A stretch of DNA of 64,000 nucleotides from NCBI RefSeq assembly GCF_051307055.1, contig NZ_CP149994.1, positions 3,286,001 to 3,350,000 of the forward strand. Direction: 5' to 3'. Origin of the DNA: Dryocola sp051307055 (GTDB taxonomy: Bacteria > Pseudomonadota > Gammaproteobacteria > Enterobacterales > Enterobacteriaceae). Positions within the stretch are counted from its first letter, which is position 1; each line of letters starts with the position of its first letter. Both the position numbers and the translations under genes were made by a program. This document shows positions 8,254 to 16,407 of the stretch, piece by piece. The notes beneath the pieces were generated by a model, which had not been told where the DNA came from, did not search any database, and saw nothing but the letters and a program-made list of their open reading frames with translations.

Positions 8254-8546
8254 CAAAACTATTACTGTAAAAAAGTTACCGACTTAACGGCCGTAACCCT
8301 GCAATGACGGGGTTAAGCCCGAAGTTTACCCGCCTGCCTTTCGGTCACTATGGGATAGCCGTCTGAAATTTTAGAAAGGAAGTGAGATGCAAACGATTCT
8401 GGGGGCAAGCGGCCAGGTTCAGGTTGCCTGCCCGTGCAGTAAAACCACCCGCTCCCCCTACAAGCGAGGATTTTCAGCATCCGCCGATGGTTGCGCCATA
8501 ATTATTTGACCAGGCTTGTCTGTTCTCTCCAAAAGGATCTATTTAT
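8254..8546. other. Intergenic region with possible regulator terminator
   Basis: After the regulator stop there is a short imperfect inverted repeat (TAACCC about 8296 against GGGTTA about 8314) without a clear T tract. The only other sign is the gene fragment at 8387, listed separately. Nothing else is recognisable. Confidence 0.4.
8387..8509 (+). pseudogene. Possible NAD(P)-binding epimerase remnant
   Basis: A well-placed RBS (AAGGAAGTGAG) precedes an ATG at 8387 that encodes MQTILGASGQV. This is the typical start of an NAD(P)-dependent epimerase or NmrA-like Rossmann protein (GASGQ dinucleotide loop). After that the 40-residue frame loses sense and stops at 8507-8509. The remainder of such a gene (about 300 residues) is absent. 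A short functional peptide is possible but less likely. Confidence 0.4.
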
Positions 8547-8744
8547 ATGCGCCGTTTTCTTATGTCGATTTTTTCCAGTCCCGAACTGCTTTTGCAGGTA
8601 ATGAGCCATCAGGATGTTGTTGAAGCCGTTGAGGACGGAGATCGCATTATTATCGATCAGGACGGCAACGCATCGGTAAATTTTAGAAGCAAAGAGGTAC
8701 GACAAGACTTTCTGCGTCATGTTAACGCTCTGAAGAGAGCCTGA
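8547..8744 (+). CDS. Small hypothetical protein, 65 residues
   Basis: I do not recognise this protein. It starts at an ATG with AAAGGA upstream. It is soluble, with a hydrophobic N-terminal 12 residues and an acidic centre (VVEAVEDGDRIIIDQDGNAS) that looks like a short beta-hairpin. The next gene starts one base after its stop codon, so the two are a translationally coupled pair. Codon usage looks normal for the genome. Confidence 0.6.
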   Translation: MRRFLMSIFSSPELLLQVMSHQDVVEAVEDGDRIIIDQDGNASVNFRSKEVRQDFLRHVNALKRA

Positions 8745-8745
8745 T

Positions 8746-9522
8746 ATGGGAACGGCTATTTTTATGGTGCTGATGGTATGCGGCTACTGGTACACCAGTC
8801 GCGACCTGTCCACGCGTTTTAAAATTAAGCGCTCCTTCGGCTGGGATGTCTATTTTCTCGTCGCCCTTTATGGCTGCATCTTCGTGCTGCAGGGCGTTAT
8901 CGCCACCGGCTTGATCTGGCTGCTTTTGCTTGCGCTTTCTGCCGCCATCAACGCCTTGCACCTCATGCCGGGTAAATACGCCGACTGGCAAATGGTGTTC
9001 ATGAACTGGAGCTTTCTTGGCATCCAGGCCCCCGTTGTCATCATGCTGGCCTTCGCCGTGTTTTTCTGCCTGTACCGCTCTAACTGGGCCGGCAGCGCGC
9101 GGCTCGACGGCAACGGCAGGAAAACGCTCTATAAGAGCCTTGCGCGCTCAAGCGGCATCGAACAGCTGCTCTATCAGTGTATGGAAGAAGGCGAGCTGGC
9201 GCTGGTGACGCTTAAGTCGAGGCGAATTTACATTGGAATGATACACACCGCGACCCTCGAATACGAAAAGACGGCAAACGTGGTGCTGATCCCGATGCTG
9301 AGCGGCTATCGCGACGGGGAGAAGATGAATCTGCGCATTGAGCATAATTACAGTAAATGGTATGCCGATCATGACATCACCCTGGATTCAGAGCCCAAAA
9401 GCGCCATGGCTTTTCGCAAGGTGATTATGCTGGATCAGATTGAGAGCCTTTCGCTCTTTGATCCTGCCAGCGCGAGCGCGCTGGCAATGGAACGGCCCCC
9501 GGAAAAAGAAACCAATTGCTGA
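8746..9522 (+). CDS. Hypothetical membrane protein, 258 residues
   Basis: The first 115 residues contain three strongly hydrophobic segments (about 2-17, 34-68, 92-112). The C-terminal half is soluble, with a segment (ALVTLKSRRIYIGMIHT, then LEYEKTANVVLIPMLSGYRD) that predicts as a small beta-rich cytoplasmic domain. The start overlaps the end of the 65-residue gene by position, so they are probably made together. I recognise no family; a membrane-anchored small ligand- or RNA-binding beta domain is only a guess. Downstream is the convergent mur operon terminator. Confidence 0.6.
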   Translation: MGTAIFMVLMVCGYWYTSRDLSTRFKIKRSFGWDVYFLVALYGCIFVLQGVIATGLIWLLLLALSAAINALHLMPGKYADWQMVFMNWSFLGIQAPVVIMLAFAVFFCLYRSNWAGSARLDGNGRKTLYKSLARSSGIEQLLYQCMEEGELALVTLKSRRIYIGMIHTATLEYEKTANVVLIPMLSGYRDGEKMNLRIEHNYSKWYADHDITLDSEPKSAMAFRKVIMLDQIESLSLFDPASASALAMERPPEKETNC

Positions 9523-9579
9523 ATTTATCGAAGTAATTTCCGCCAGACATGCATTATTGGGGAACTGAATGAGGAAAAA

Positions 9580-9629
9580 TAAAGCAAAAAAAGAGCAGGC
9601 GGCAAATGAGTGAGGGGGAAGCCGCCTGC
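9580..9629 (-). terminator. Terminator of the porin-murQP operon
   Basis: GCAGGCGGC (9595-9603) pairs perfectly with GCCGCCTGC (9621-9629). On the minus strand it is followed by CTCTTTTTTTGCTTTATTTTT. It sits directly after the murP stop. Confidence 0.85.
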
Positions 9630-9637
9630 CCTCGTTC

Positions 9638-11080
9638 TTAAGTCAGATCAACGTCTTTATGGCCAAAGAACCAGGTGATGATGAAACCGCAGGTGTAAGA
9701 GATAAGCACGCCCACCGCGTAAATCCCCATCCCGGCATAGATACCCTGTGCGGAGGTCATCAGCGGCAGCGATACCAGGCCGGACGGACCGAACACGGTG
9801 TTCAGGCCAATCGGCAGGCCGAGCCATGCCACCAGCCCGATAAAGAAGCCGCCGCAGGCGCCGCCAAGGCAGGCGGTTACAAAAGGCTTCACGCGAGGCA
9901 GCGTGACGGCGTAAATCAACGGCTCGCCAACGCCCAGCAGGCCCGGAATGATCGCCCCTTTCACCTGATTACGGGTCATGGAGTGCTTAGCCGAGCGGAA
10001 GTAAAGCGCAAGCGCCGCACCAACCTGCCCGCCGCCGGCCATGGCCAGAATCGGGAACAGCGAGTTGAAACCCTGCACGTCCATCAGCGCAAAATAGACC
10101 GGGATAAAGCCCTGGTGCACGCCGAAGACCACCGCAATCAGGAACAGGCCCGCAAGGATAGCGCAGCCAAACGGGTTGCCGTTCAGGTGCAGGAACAGCC
10201 ACGACATGCCTTTAAACAGTTCGCCGCCAAAAGGCATAATCAGCGTAAAGGTCAGCGCACCGGTGATCAGCAGCGTCAGCAGCGAGGTGACGATCATATC
10301 CAGGTTATCCGGAACAACTTTACGGATCTGGCGCTCAATCCACGCGCCCAGAATAGACGCAATCAGCACGCCGATAATGTTGCCGCGCGGGTCGATGCCC
10401 ATACCGAAGAAGTTATCGATGCCGGAGAAGTACCCCACCGTCGCTTCCGGGTTGTAACCCAGCAGGAACAAAGAGGCGATAATGGCGCCGTTTACGCCCG
10501 AGCCGCCAAAGGCTTTCTGCGCGTTATAACCAATCAGGATAGGCAGGAAAGTGAACAGGCCTTTGCCGAAAATCTTCATGTAACCAACGATATGCACGAT
10601 GGTGGCATTTTTTTCCGCGGCTTCCGCCAGCAGGCCTTGTTCAATTAAGGTAGCAAAGCCCAGCAGCATCCCGGCGGCGATAAAGCCCGGGATCAGCGGC
10701 GTAAAGATGGTGGCAAATTTAGCAAGGAACTGATGCACCACGCTGGTCTGCTTCGCCTTCATCTTCTGTTTGGTATCGCTGGCAACCGATCCCACGTCCG
10801 GTTGTGCAGCGGCGGAATCCGCGCCGCCCGCCAGCATGGCATTCATCATTTCAGCGGCGGTTTGCGCCTTGCCCGGCCCGAGGATAATCTGCAGCTGATC
10901 GTCGCTGTTAATAACGCCCAGCACGCCGGGCAGCGCCTTGAGTTTGGCGTGCTCAATTAACTGGTCGTTATTGAGCGTAAGACGCAGGCGGGTCATACAG
11001 TGCCCGCAGGTCTGGATATTACTTTTATTGCCCACCAGCTGCAGAATGGTGGCAATTAATTGTTCCGTAATCTTAGCCAT
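9638..11080 (-). CDS. murP: N-acetylmuramic acid PTS permease EIIBC
   Basis: MurP imports N-acetylmuramic acid (MurNAc) across the inner membrane and phosphorylates it to MurNAc-6-phosphate. The 480-residue protein has an N-terminal EIIB domain (residues 1-85, phospho-Cys28 in HCMTRLR), a charged linker to about residue 115, and a C-terminal EIIC channel ending about residue 475. It carries no EIIA, and the family depends on Crr. It is the last gene of the operon, 2 bp after murQ, and is followed by a strong terminator. The substrate call rests on the pairing with murQ. Confidence 0.9.
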   Translation of the reverse strand: MAKITEQLIATILQLVGNKSNIQTCGHCMTRLRLTLNNDQLIEHAKLKALPGVLGVINSDDQLQIILGPGKAQTAAEMMNAMLAGGADSAAAQPDVGSVASDTKQKMKAKQTSVVHQFLAKFATIFTPLIPGFIAAGMLLGFATLIEQGLLAEAAEKNATIVHIVGYMKIFGKGLFTFLPILIGYNAQKAFGGSGVNGAIIASLFLLGYNPEATVGYFSGIDNFFGMGIDPRGNIIGVLIASILGAWIERQIRKVVPDNLDMIVTSLLTLLITGALTFTLIMPFGGELFKGMSWLFLHLNGNPFGCAILAGLFLIAVVFGVHQGFIPVYFALMDVQGFNSLFPILAMAGGGQVGAALALYFRSAKHSMTRNQVKGAIIPGLLGVGEPLIYAVTLPRVKPFVTACLGGACGGFFIGLVAWLGLPIGLNTVFGPSGLVSLPLMTSAQGIYAGMGIYAVGVLISYTCGFIITWFFGHKDVDLT

Positions 11081-11082
11081 TG

Positions 11083-11994
11083 CTAGATCTCCGTATTGGC
11101 TAAAGCCTGGCGAATAAAGCCGTTGTTATCATTTAAAAGTTGTTTTGCCTGCGCTGCGGTCAGCTTGCCCAGCACCATGAGGATGGCGGTTTTGCAATGG
11201 CCATCGCAGGCGGCCAGCGCCTGCGACGCCGTCTTCTGGTCGCAATCCGTGGCCTGCATAACGATGTTGATCTGGCGCTGAACGAGTTTCTGGTTGGTCG
11301 CTTCTACGTCCACCATCAGGTTGCCGTAAACTTTCCCGCTGCGGATCATCGCCCCGGTGGTCAGCATGTTCAGCACCAGCTTTTGCGCCGTGCCCGCTTT
11401 CATGCGCGAAGAGCCCGTCACCACTTCCGCCCCAACCACCGGCATGATGGCGATCCTGGCGATTTGCGTGATTTCACTGCCCGCGTTACAGGTCAGCGCA
11501 ACGGTGGTCGCGCCCAGGCTGTTGGCATAGTTCAACGCGGCCACGACGTAAGGCGTGCGGCCGCTGGCGGCAATCCCGACCAGCACATCACTGGCGCTGA
11601 ACTGGAGGTTTTTCAGATCCTCAACGCCCATCTCCATACTGTCTTCTGCGTTTTCCACCGCCTGTAAAATGGCCTGATGGCCTCCTGCAATCAGCGCAAC
11701 CACCTGCTCACGCGGCGTACCGTAGGTTGGCGGGCATTCACTGGCATCAAGAATACCCAGGCGACCGGAGGTGCCGGCGCCGCAGTAAATTAAGCGTCCG
11801 CCCTTCTGAAAAGCAGCAACGATGGCATCGACAGCCTGAGTAATAGCCGGAATCACCTTCTCAACCGCCAGAGCTACCTTCTGGTCCTCTTTATTAATGA
11901 CTCGCAGCATCTCTTCGGTAGAGAGCATGTCGATATTTTCGCTTTGAGTATTACGGCCTTCGGTGGTCAGGGCAGTTAAATCGATTTTCATCAT
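11083..11994 (-). CDS. murQ: N-acetylmuramic acid 6-phosphate etherase
   Basis: MurQ cleaves the lactyl ether of MurNAc-6-phosphate to give GlcNAc-6-phosphate and D-lactate in cell-wall recycling. The SIS fold is clear: GAGTSGRLGILDASECPPTY, GIAASGRTPYV, and VVTGSSRMKAGTAQKLVLN are all present and complete. I chose the ATG at 11994 (303 residues), which has GCGAG just upstream; an in-frame ATG at 12009 has a poorer RBS. It follows the csgI-like gene by about 33 bp and murP starts 2 bp after it, so all are one transcript. The divergent murR repressor found in E. coli is not in this window. Confidence 0.93.
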   Translation of the reverse strand: MMKIDLTALTTEGRNTQSENIDMLSTEEMLRVINKEDQKVALAVEKVIPAITQAVDAIVAAFQKGGRLIYCGAGTSGRLGILDASECPPTYGTPREQVVALIAGGHQAILQAVENAEDSMEMGVEDLKNLQFSASDVLVGIAASGRTPYVVAALNYANSLGATTVALTCNAGSEITQIARIAIMPVVGAEVVTGSSRMKAGTAQKLVLNMLTTGAMIRSGKVYGNLMVDVEATNQKLVQRQINIVMQATDCDQKTASQALAACDGHCKTAILMVLGKLTAAQAKQLLNDNNGFIRQALANTEI

Positions 11995-12027
11995 TGTCTC
12001 GCTATTCATTAATGCCGGTTGGCAACA

Positions 12028-12603
12028 TTACAGTTCCAGCGCCCAGCGCAAAAAAGCCTTGCGCTGGGTCGCATCTAATTTCAAAAATTCATTCTGGACC
12101 TGGCTTAAGGAGGCGCCATGCCCGTTCGGTGCAGCAACGCCGGCCTGTGAAGGAACCGAAGCGCCCGGTAAATACTGACTGTAATCCGTCGTTAAAGTGC
12201 TTTGCGGCAGCGTCAGAGGCCGGCTTTTTAATACAATTGCCGGGCCGTCAACGTTTCTGAGCGCAAAATGCGGATTTTGAGCGGCCTTACGCGTTTCATG
12301 TTCCGTACGCGGCGTCGCGGTGGTGAGGATAATCTCTCCGGTGAGCGGCGCATCAAAGGTCAGCAGCCAGGCATTGGAGGTAATACGGCCCTGGCTTTCG
12401 TTTGCAGAACCGGGATTGGTCGGCGCATCGAAGCGCACAATCATCGCCTGCTCGCCGGCCCCAAGCGTTATTGCCTTCGCCAGAGGATTGATCTGCGCAT
12501 CGCGTGCCGCCAGGACATTCACATTTTCCCCCATTTTTAGCGTAGCGGCCACGCTGAGGCCGGAAAACGTAAGCAACAGCAGAGTTATCATCGTTCTGAA
12601 CAT
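12028..12603 (-). CDS. DUF2057 (YccT/CsgI-like) secreted protein
   Basis: The 191-residue precursor starts with a signal peptide (MFRTMITLLLLTFSGLSVAA). The mature part holds the pattern of the DUF2057/UPF0319 family: LKMGENVNVLAARD near the N-terminus and a final LKLDATQRKAFLRWALEL helix. E. coli YccT (CsgI) is a periplasmic inhibitor of curli subunit assembly. This paralogue is in an unusual place, between a porin and murQ on one transcript (54 bp after the porin, about 33 bp before murQ), so its role here may concern the envelope or cell-wall recycling rather than curli. The family call is firm, the role is not. Confidence 0.75.
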   Translation of the reverse strand: MFRTMITLLLLTFSGLSVAATLKMGENVNVLAARDAQINPLAKAITLGAGEQAMIVRFDAPTNPGSANESQGRITSNAWLLTFDAPLTGEIILTTATPRTEHETRKAAQNPHFALRNVDGPAIVLKSRPLTLPQSTLTTDYSQYLPGASVPSQAGVAAPNGHGASLSQVQNEFLKLDATQRKAFLRWALEL

Positions 12604-12657
12604 CGGATACTCCTTTTGCGGCCGGAACAGTTCCCCTGCTCCGGCCAGCCTGCATTA

Positions 12658-13734
12658 TCAGAATTCGTAGCGAAGCCCGGTGTGCCAGAAGTTCTCTGAA
12701 GCAGAACTTCCGCCAAACGAAACGCTGCGGCCGGTCATCACGTTTTTGCCGTCATGCCCGTTACGCAAAATATAAGCCGTGTAAATCGAGCTACGCGGAG
12801 TCAGCTTATACTGCGCCTCGAAGGTGGTATCACGCAGTTTCAGCTCATCGCCGCCTTCATTATTGAGATGGCGATAACCGGCTCGTACCGCCCAGTCGCT
12901 GTTAATGTTATAAACGGCGGTGAACTCCCAGTTTTTATCTTTGCTGTCCGCATAGCCGTTGGTGTAGGTCACCATGTCCTGCGAGTAAAGCAAACCAAGC
13001 ATCAGTGAGTCGAGGTAATAGCGCGTCCCCACGCCACCGTAGGTATAGGTGTCTGCACCATTGGTGCGGCTGTTATCGCTCTGCTTCGCACGGGTTTTCT
13101 GGAAAGCGACAACCGGAGCCAGCTTCCCGGCATCCCCCATATCCAGCGTGTAACGCATCGCGGCGTTGTAGCCGTAATCCAGATCGGAGGTGTTATTACC
13201 GATGATATACGCGGTAGAAAAATCAACGTTACCGAACGTATTCTGGTACTGCACGGTGCCGTCCTGGCGGAATACCTGTACGGCGGTCGGGTCAATGTGC
13301 CTTGCCTGACGGCCGGTTGAAACGTCCGAGCTGGCGAACACATCGCCAATATCGGTGAACATAATCAGCCCGGAGGAGACGCGCCCGCCGGTAATTTTAC
13401 CGTATTCGGACATATCCAGACCCGCCCAGACATAGCGCGCGGTCAGGCTGTCGTTTTCACCTTCCACGTTGTTGGCATACTCAGCAGAGTTGACCTGATA
13501 CTGGGCAAGACCGATAACCGACACGGTGTCATTCACCACCTGTCGCCCGCTCAGCCCGAAGCGGCCATCAAAGTCGCCCTGGGCATCGCCGGTTTTTTTA
13601 TCAGAGATGTTAAACCCTAAACGGCCATACAGTTCTACGGTAGAACCATCTTTATCTTTATAAATTTCAGCAGCTTGTGTAGTAAAACTTGCCATCATGG
13701 CAAGGAGAGAAATAGTACAAATCTTTGTTTTCAT
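12658..13734 (-). CDS. OmpC/OmpF-family general porin
   Basis: This is an outer-membrane trimeric porin of about 358 residues. The signal peptide (MKTKICTISLLAMMASFTTQA) is followed by the mature start AEIYKDKDGSTVELYGRLG, and the protein ends in the classic C-terminal aromatic residue (HTGLRYEF). Many alternating beta-strands fit a 16-strand barrel, and the loop 3 region is recognisable. I chose the ATG at 13734 because AAGGGA lies 9 bases upstream; earlier in-frame ATGs at 13743 and 13740 are too close to it. It is the first gene of the run porin, csgI-like, murQ, murP, so a role in admitting amino-sugars or muropeptides is plausible but inferred. Confidence 0.88.
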   Translation of the reverse strand: MKTKICTISLLAMMASFTTQAAEIYKDKDGSTVELYGRLGFNISDKKTGDAQGDFDGRFGLSGRQVVNDTVSVIGLAQYQVNSAEYANNVEGENDSLTARYVWAGLDMSEYGKITGGRVSSGLIMFTDIGDVFASSDVSTGRQARHIDPTAVQVFRQDGTVQYQNTFGNVDFSTAYIIGNNTSDLDYGYNAAMRYTLDMGDAGKLAPVVAFQKTRAKQSDNSRTNGADTYTYGGVGTRYYLDSLMLGLLYSQDMVTYTNGYADSKDKNWEFTAVYNINSDWAVRAGYRHLNNEGGDELKLRDTTFEAQYKLTPRSSIYTAYILRNGHDGKNVMTGRSVSFGGSSASENFWHTGLRYEF

Positions 13735-13842
13735 TATCATCATTCCCTTAGCGAATAAATTATAGAGTGGTCTGGCGCCGCATGGAATAATTAATGATCC
13801 AATTTTATTTTAAAAGGAATATTTTATTCTTTTGCAAATAAA

Positions 13843-13858
13843 TGTGAACTAACTCATA
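13843..13858. promoter_or_regulatory. Predicted CRP site upstream of the porin-murQP operon
   Basis: TGTGA-ACTAAC-TCATA matches the CRP consensus at 9 of 10 arm positions. It lies in an AT-rich stretch about 110 bp before the porin start. E. coli murQP needs cAMP-CRP, so a CRP site at the head of this operon fits. Confidence 0.5.
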
Positions 13859-13885
13859 CATTATGTGTGGTTAATTTAGCGACAA

Positions 13886-14113
13886 ATGAGCGCGATTACG
13901 GCGGGAATTGTTGCCTTTCAGGTCAGAGACGGTGATGATCTTGCAAGATTTTTTTGTGAGGATACTCTGGTGCGGTAACGCCAAAAAGTGATTGAGAATC
14001 TGGCGCAGCTGTGCGTGATCGATCCGCTGATTACAAGCCCGCCTGAGCTTAACAAAAGCGAAGGCATGAAAATGACTGAACGGAGCCGCAAGCTGGTTGA
14101 TAAGCTATCCTGA
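13886..14113 (+). pseudogene. Degraded coding fragment of unknown family
   Basis: One frame reads MSAITAGIVAFQVRDGDDLA...DTLVR, then TAA (13976-13978), then continues in the same frame as RQKVIENLAQLCVIDPLITS... to TGA at 14111-14113. Amino-acid composition is protein-like on both sides of the stop. I take it as the tail of a lost gene with a nonsense mutation, although a 30-residue peptide is possible. I do not recognise it. It occupies the place where E. coli has ygaV before ygaP, but it does not resemble YgaV. Confidence 0.35.
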
Positions 14114-14160
14114 CTACGCCTTTGCCTGCTCAAAATGACCTGACGCTCTCAAGGAACATC

Positions 14161-14685
14161 ATGACTATCCACAACATCTCCCCTGCCGAAGCCAGAGCGT
14201 TGCTTGCACAAGGCGCGGCGCTGATTGATATCCGCGAGCAGGACGAATACGCGCGCGAGAATATCCCTGAGGCGCATCTCCTGTCGCTTTCAGCGATTGA
14301 ACATGGCGACCGCCTTGGCCCGTTCGAACCGTACGATACGGTGATTTTTTATTGTCAGTCGGGCACGCGTTCGTCGCAAAACGCCCGGAAACTGGCAGAT
14401 GCCGTCGCCCCGGCAAAAGTCCTGCTGCTGGAAGGCGGGCTGAACGCGTGGAAAAAAGAGGGGCAGGAAATCCTTGCCGATAAATCACAGCCGTTGCCGC
14501 TGATGCGACAGGTGCAAATAGCGGCGGGTACGCTGGTGCTGGCCGGTGTCGTTCTGGGATATGCCGTACATCCCGCCTTCTTTTTGCTTGCCGGTTTTGT
14601 AGGCGCGGGCCTGCTGTTTGCGGGTATCAGCGGATTTTGCGGCATGGCTCGCCTGTTAGCCGTCATGCCGTGGAACCGTCGCTAG
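14161..14685 (+). CDS. ygaP: Membrane-associated rhodanese sulfurtransferase
   Basis: YgaP is an inner-membrane rhodanese that transfers sulfane sulfur and is S-nitrosylated in E. coli. The cytosolic domain (residues 1-110) has the active-site loop FYCQSGTRSSQNA with the catalytic Cys. Residues about 118-170 form two transmembrane helices around a PAFFLLAGFVGAGLLFAGIS stretch, nearly identical to E. coli. The ATG at 14161 with AAGGA 7 bases upstream gives 174 residues, the family length; the longer frame from 14122 has no RBS. The arsR-type partner ygaV is absent. The stop overlaps the end of the convergent 2H gene by 4 bp. Confidence 0.93.
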   Translation: MTIHNISPAEARALLAQGAALIDIREQDEYARENIPEAHLLSLSAIEHGDRLGPFEPYDTVIFYCQSGTRSSQNARKLADAVAPAKVLLLEGGLNAWKKEGQEILADKSQPLPLMRQVQIAAGTLVLAGVVLGYAVHPAFFLLAGFVGAGLLFAGISGFCGMARLLAVMPWNRR

Positions 14686-15362
14686 CAGTCGTAAATTTCC
14701 GTCCAGTTATAGTTGGTGAAGGCAAGCCGGAGAGCGGAAGACACATCGCCATAGCTGTCTGCCTGATGCGCCATGAAATACGCCCTGAAGCGGGCGGGAA
14801 GAAAGTCAGCCTGGTAACGCAGGATCGTGCTGTGCCAGAAAGGCGGCGGCAAAGGAATATCGCCATGCCGCTCGCGCAGTTTATCACGCCAGGGAGAATC
14901 AAGCAGTTGCCGGGCAAACGCCTCTTTTGCCGCATGGCTTTTCGCATCCGGCGTTCCGGCAAGCAGCAGTTGATTAGGCAGCGCCACCAGCCGCAGGTTG
15001 CTGATGGTCACCCGATGATTTTTTGTCAGCCTGGCGAAGGTAGCTAAAAGCCAGGGATCGATGCCGGCAAGATCGGAGCGCTGATAAACCGGCATGGTAA
15101 TAGCAAAAAAGGTAAAATGCAGCCCGGCTAAAGGCATGGTATCGGCCAGCGGATCGTGCCGGGCGAGTTCGCTTATCTCACATAATAAGTCGTGTAACGG
15201 CTCGGTGAGCGGAGGCTTAATGCCGCTGGTGATAGCAAGCTTATGCTGGTTGTAGAACGCCTGTTGCATTATTTGCCCGCGCTCGGGATGCATCGCCCAT
15301 TTCGCAAGGGTCTTCTCGCTCGTACTGGAATAAAGCGTCTGTAACTCATTGGGATTAAACAT
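14682..15362 (-). CDS. 2H phosphoesterase-like protein (two HxTx motifs)
   Basis: I do not know a name for this 226-residue protein. It contains His82-Phe-Thr84-Phe (LHFTFFAI) and His177-Ser-Thr179-Ile (WHSTILRY), spaced about 95 residues apart, each in a predicted beta-strand. That is the signature of the 2H phosphoesterase superfamily (2'-5' RNA ligases, cyclic phosphodiesterases, LigT). No signal peptide or membrane segment is visible, so it is probably cytosolic and acts on RNA ends or a cyclic nucleotide (inference). It starts at an ATG with an AGGTAG-like RBS, stands alone and is convergent with ygaP. E. coli has stpA in this interval. Confidence 0.6.
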   Translation of the reverse strand: MFNPNELQTLYSSTSEKTLAKWAMHPERGQIMQQAFYNQHKLAITSGIKPPLTEPLHDLLCEISELARHDPLADTMPLAGLHFTFFAITMPVYQRSDLAGIDPWLLATFARLTKNHRVTISNLRLVALPNQLLLAGTPDAKSHAAKEAFARQLLDSPWRDKLRERHGDIPLPPPFWHSTILRYQADFLPARFRAYFMAHQADSYGDVSSALRLAFTNYNWTEIYDC

Positions 15363-15512
15363 ACTACCTCCTTTCTCTTACCCTATACCAATAATGCCCT
15401 GAACGTTATGCGGGGCTGCTTTATCCCCTGCTCAGTCTGATATATGGTTAAAGGTACCGGCTGTCAGCCGTGCTGACTGGCAGTTTACTACCTGACTTTT
15501 AAGAGGCTAGAT

Positions 15513-15692
15513 ATGTTTAAAGTAGGCGATCTTGTTCAACCTAAAAAAGGCGGGCCTAAGCTTGAGATACTGGACATTCAGGGGGATGAGGTGATTTGTA
15601 CACCGGCCAATATTCTCAGCGGCGAAAAGGTCACGTTAAAGACGTCAGAAATAACGCTGTATGAAGAAGATGGTGATTTTGGCGTCTGCTAA
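15513..15692 (+). CDS. YodC family small protein (DUF2158)
   Basis: This gene is short: ATG at 15513, 59 residues, TAA at 15690-15692. AAGAGG lies 7 bases upstream. The sequence begins MFKVGDLVQPKKGGPKLEI and continues as a small beta-barrel-like fold with IQGDEVICTP, matching the DUF2158/YodC family of about 60 residues. The function of the family is unknown. It stands alone, divergent from the 2H gene. Confidence 0.8.
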   Translation: MFKVGDLVQPKKGGPKLEILDIQGDEVICTPANILSGEKVTLKTSEITLYEEDGDFGVC

Positions 15693-15795
15693 CCGTTCGG
15701 ACGGGCCTTGTCGCCCGTCTGAAACCAATAAAACATGCTTTTTCTTGTCGCCGCCAGTTCTTACTAACCGGGCATAGCGGTATATAAGGCGCTAA

Positions 15796-16083
15796 TCAAT
15801 AGCCTTTCTCATAGCCCGCTAAAAAACATTTCACAGCCGCCTCAGCGTTAACTTCTTTAAAAAAGTCCATCACTGCTTCTTTATCAAGCTGGTAACGGCG
15901 CGTCAGCACGCCCGCTTTCCAGGCGGCGCGCTGGCGATCGCCGGTTTGCTCAGCAAGGCGATGGGTAAATCCCAATACGAAGCCCCGTTTATAGTCGGGA
16001 CAAAACCTTGTCACCGTGGCGACACTTTTGACTTCACGCGCGTTGAGTCCCGCCATCAATCCTTTGCCAAAATGGTTTTCCAT
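15796..16083 (-). CDS. yghW: YghW family protein (DUF2623)
   Basis: The protein has 95 residues and begins MENHFGKGLMAGLNARE. It is similar along its whole length to E. coli YghW (NHFGKGLMAGL, DYKRGFVLG, SAWxAGxLTRRY-like and KEAVMDFF segments). It is a small soluble protein of unknown role. In E. coli it lies elsewhere on the chromosome, so this is a relocated or extra copy. Its promoter region is shared with alaE, which is divergent. Confidence 0.8.
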   Translation of the reverse strand: MENHFGKGLMAGLNAREVKSVATVTRFCPDYKRGFVLGFTHRLAEQTGDRQRAAWKAGVLTRRYQLDKEAVMDFFKEVNAEAAVKCFLAGYEKGY

Positions 16084-16407
16084 CCGTTTGCCCTCGTCTG
16101 AACTATCGTTATATAAATAATAATATAACCATGATTCAGAAGTCGGAAAGCATAAAAAAGGAGATTGAACTAATCAGCTGATATAAAAGCGAAAAAGTAC
16201 AAACAGGCGACAAAATCAGGAAACCGCGGCGGATAACTGACTTTTAGCAGATTTTATTGATAAAAAGCCGATAAATAAAAATTTTACGCTAATTGCTCAA
16301 TTTTACGCAGCGCTATAATCTACTCAGAATAAATATCACAACCCTTATCACTAGCAACAACGCCGAACACTGGTGTTTATCGCTAATGTTTTCCCGGAGT
16401 CAGAATA
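16084..16407. promoter_or_regulatory. Divergent promoter region yghW/alaE with a -10/-35 pair for alaE
   Basis: This 324-bp AT-rich region has no coding sign. Toward alaE a TATAAT at 16314-16319 has TTGCTC at 16293-16298 (15-bp spacing) or ATTGCT (16 bp), predicting a start near 16326 and an 80-base leader. I see no clear operator. Confidence 0.5.

Noticed and set aside
9659..10648. Plus-strand frame of 329 codons opposite murP
   Set aside because: It is an Arg/Gln-rich shadow of the EIIC coding sequence with no RBS.
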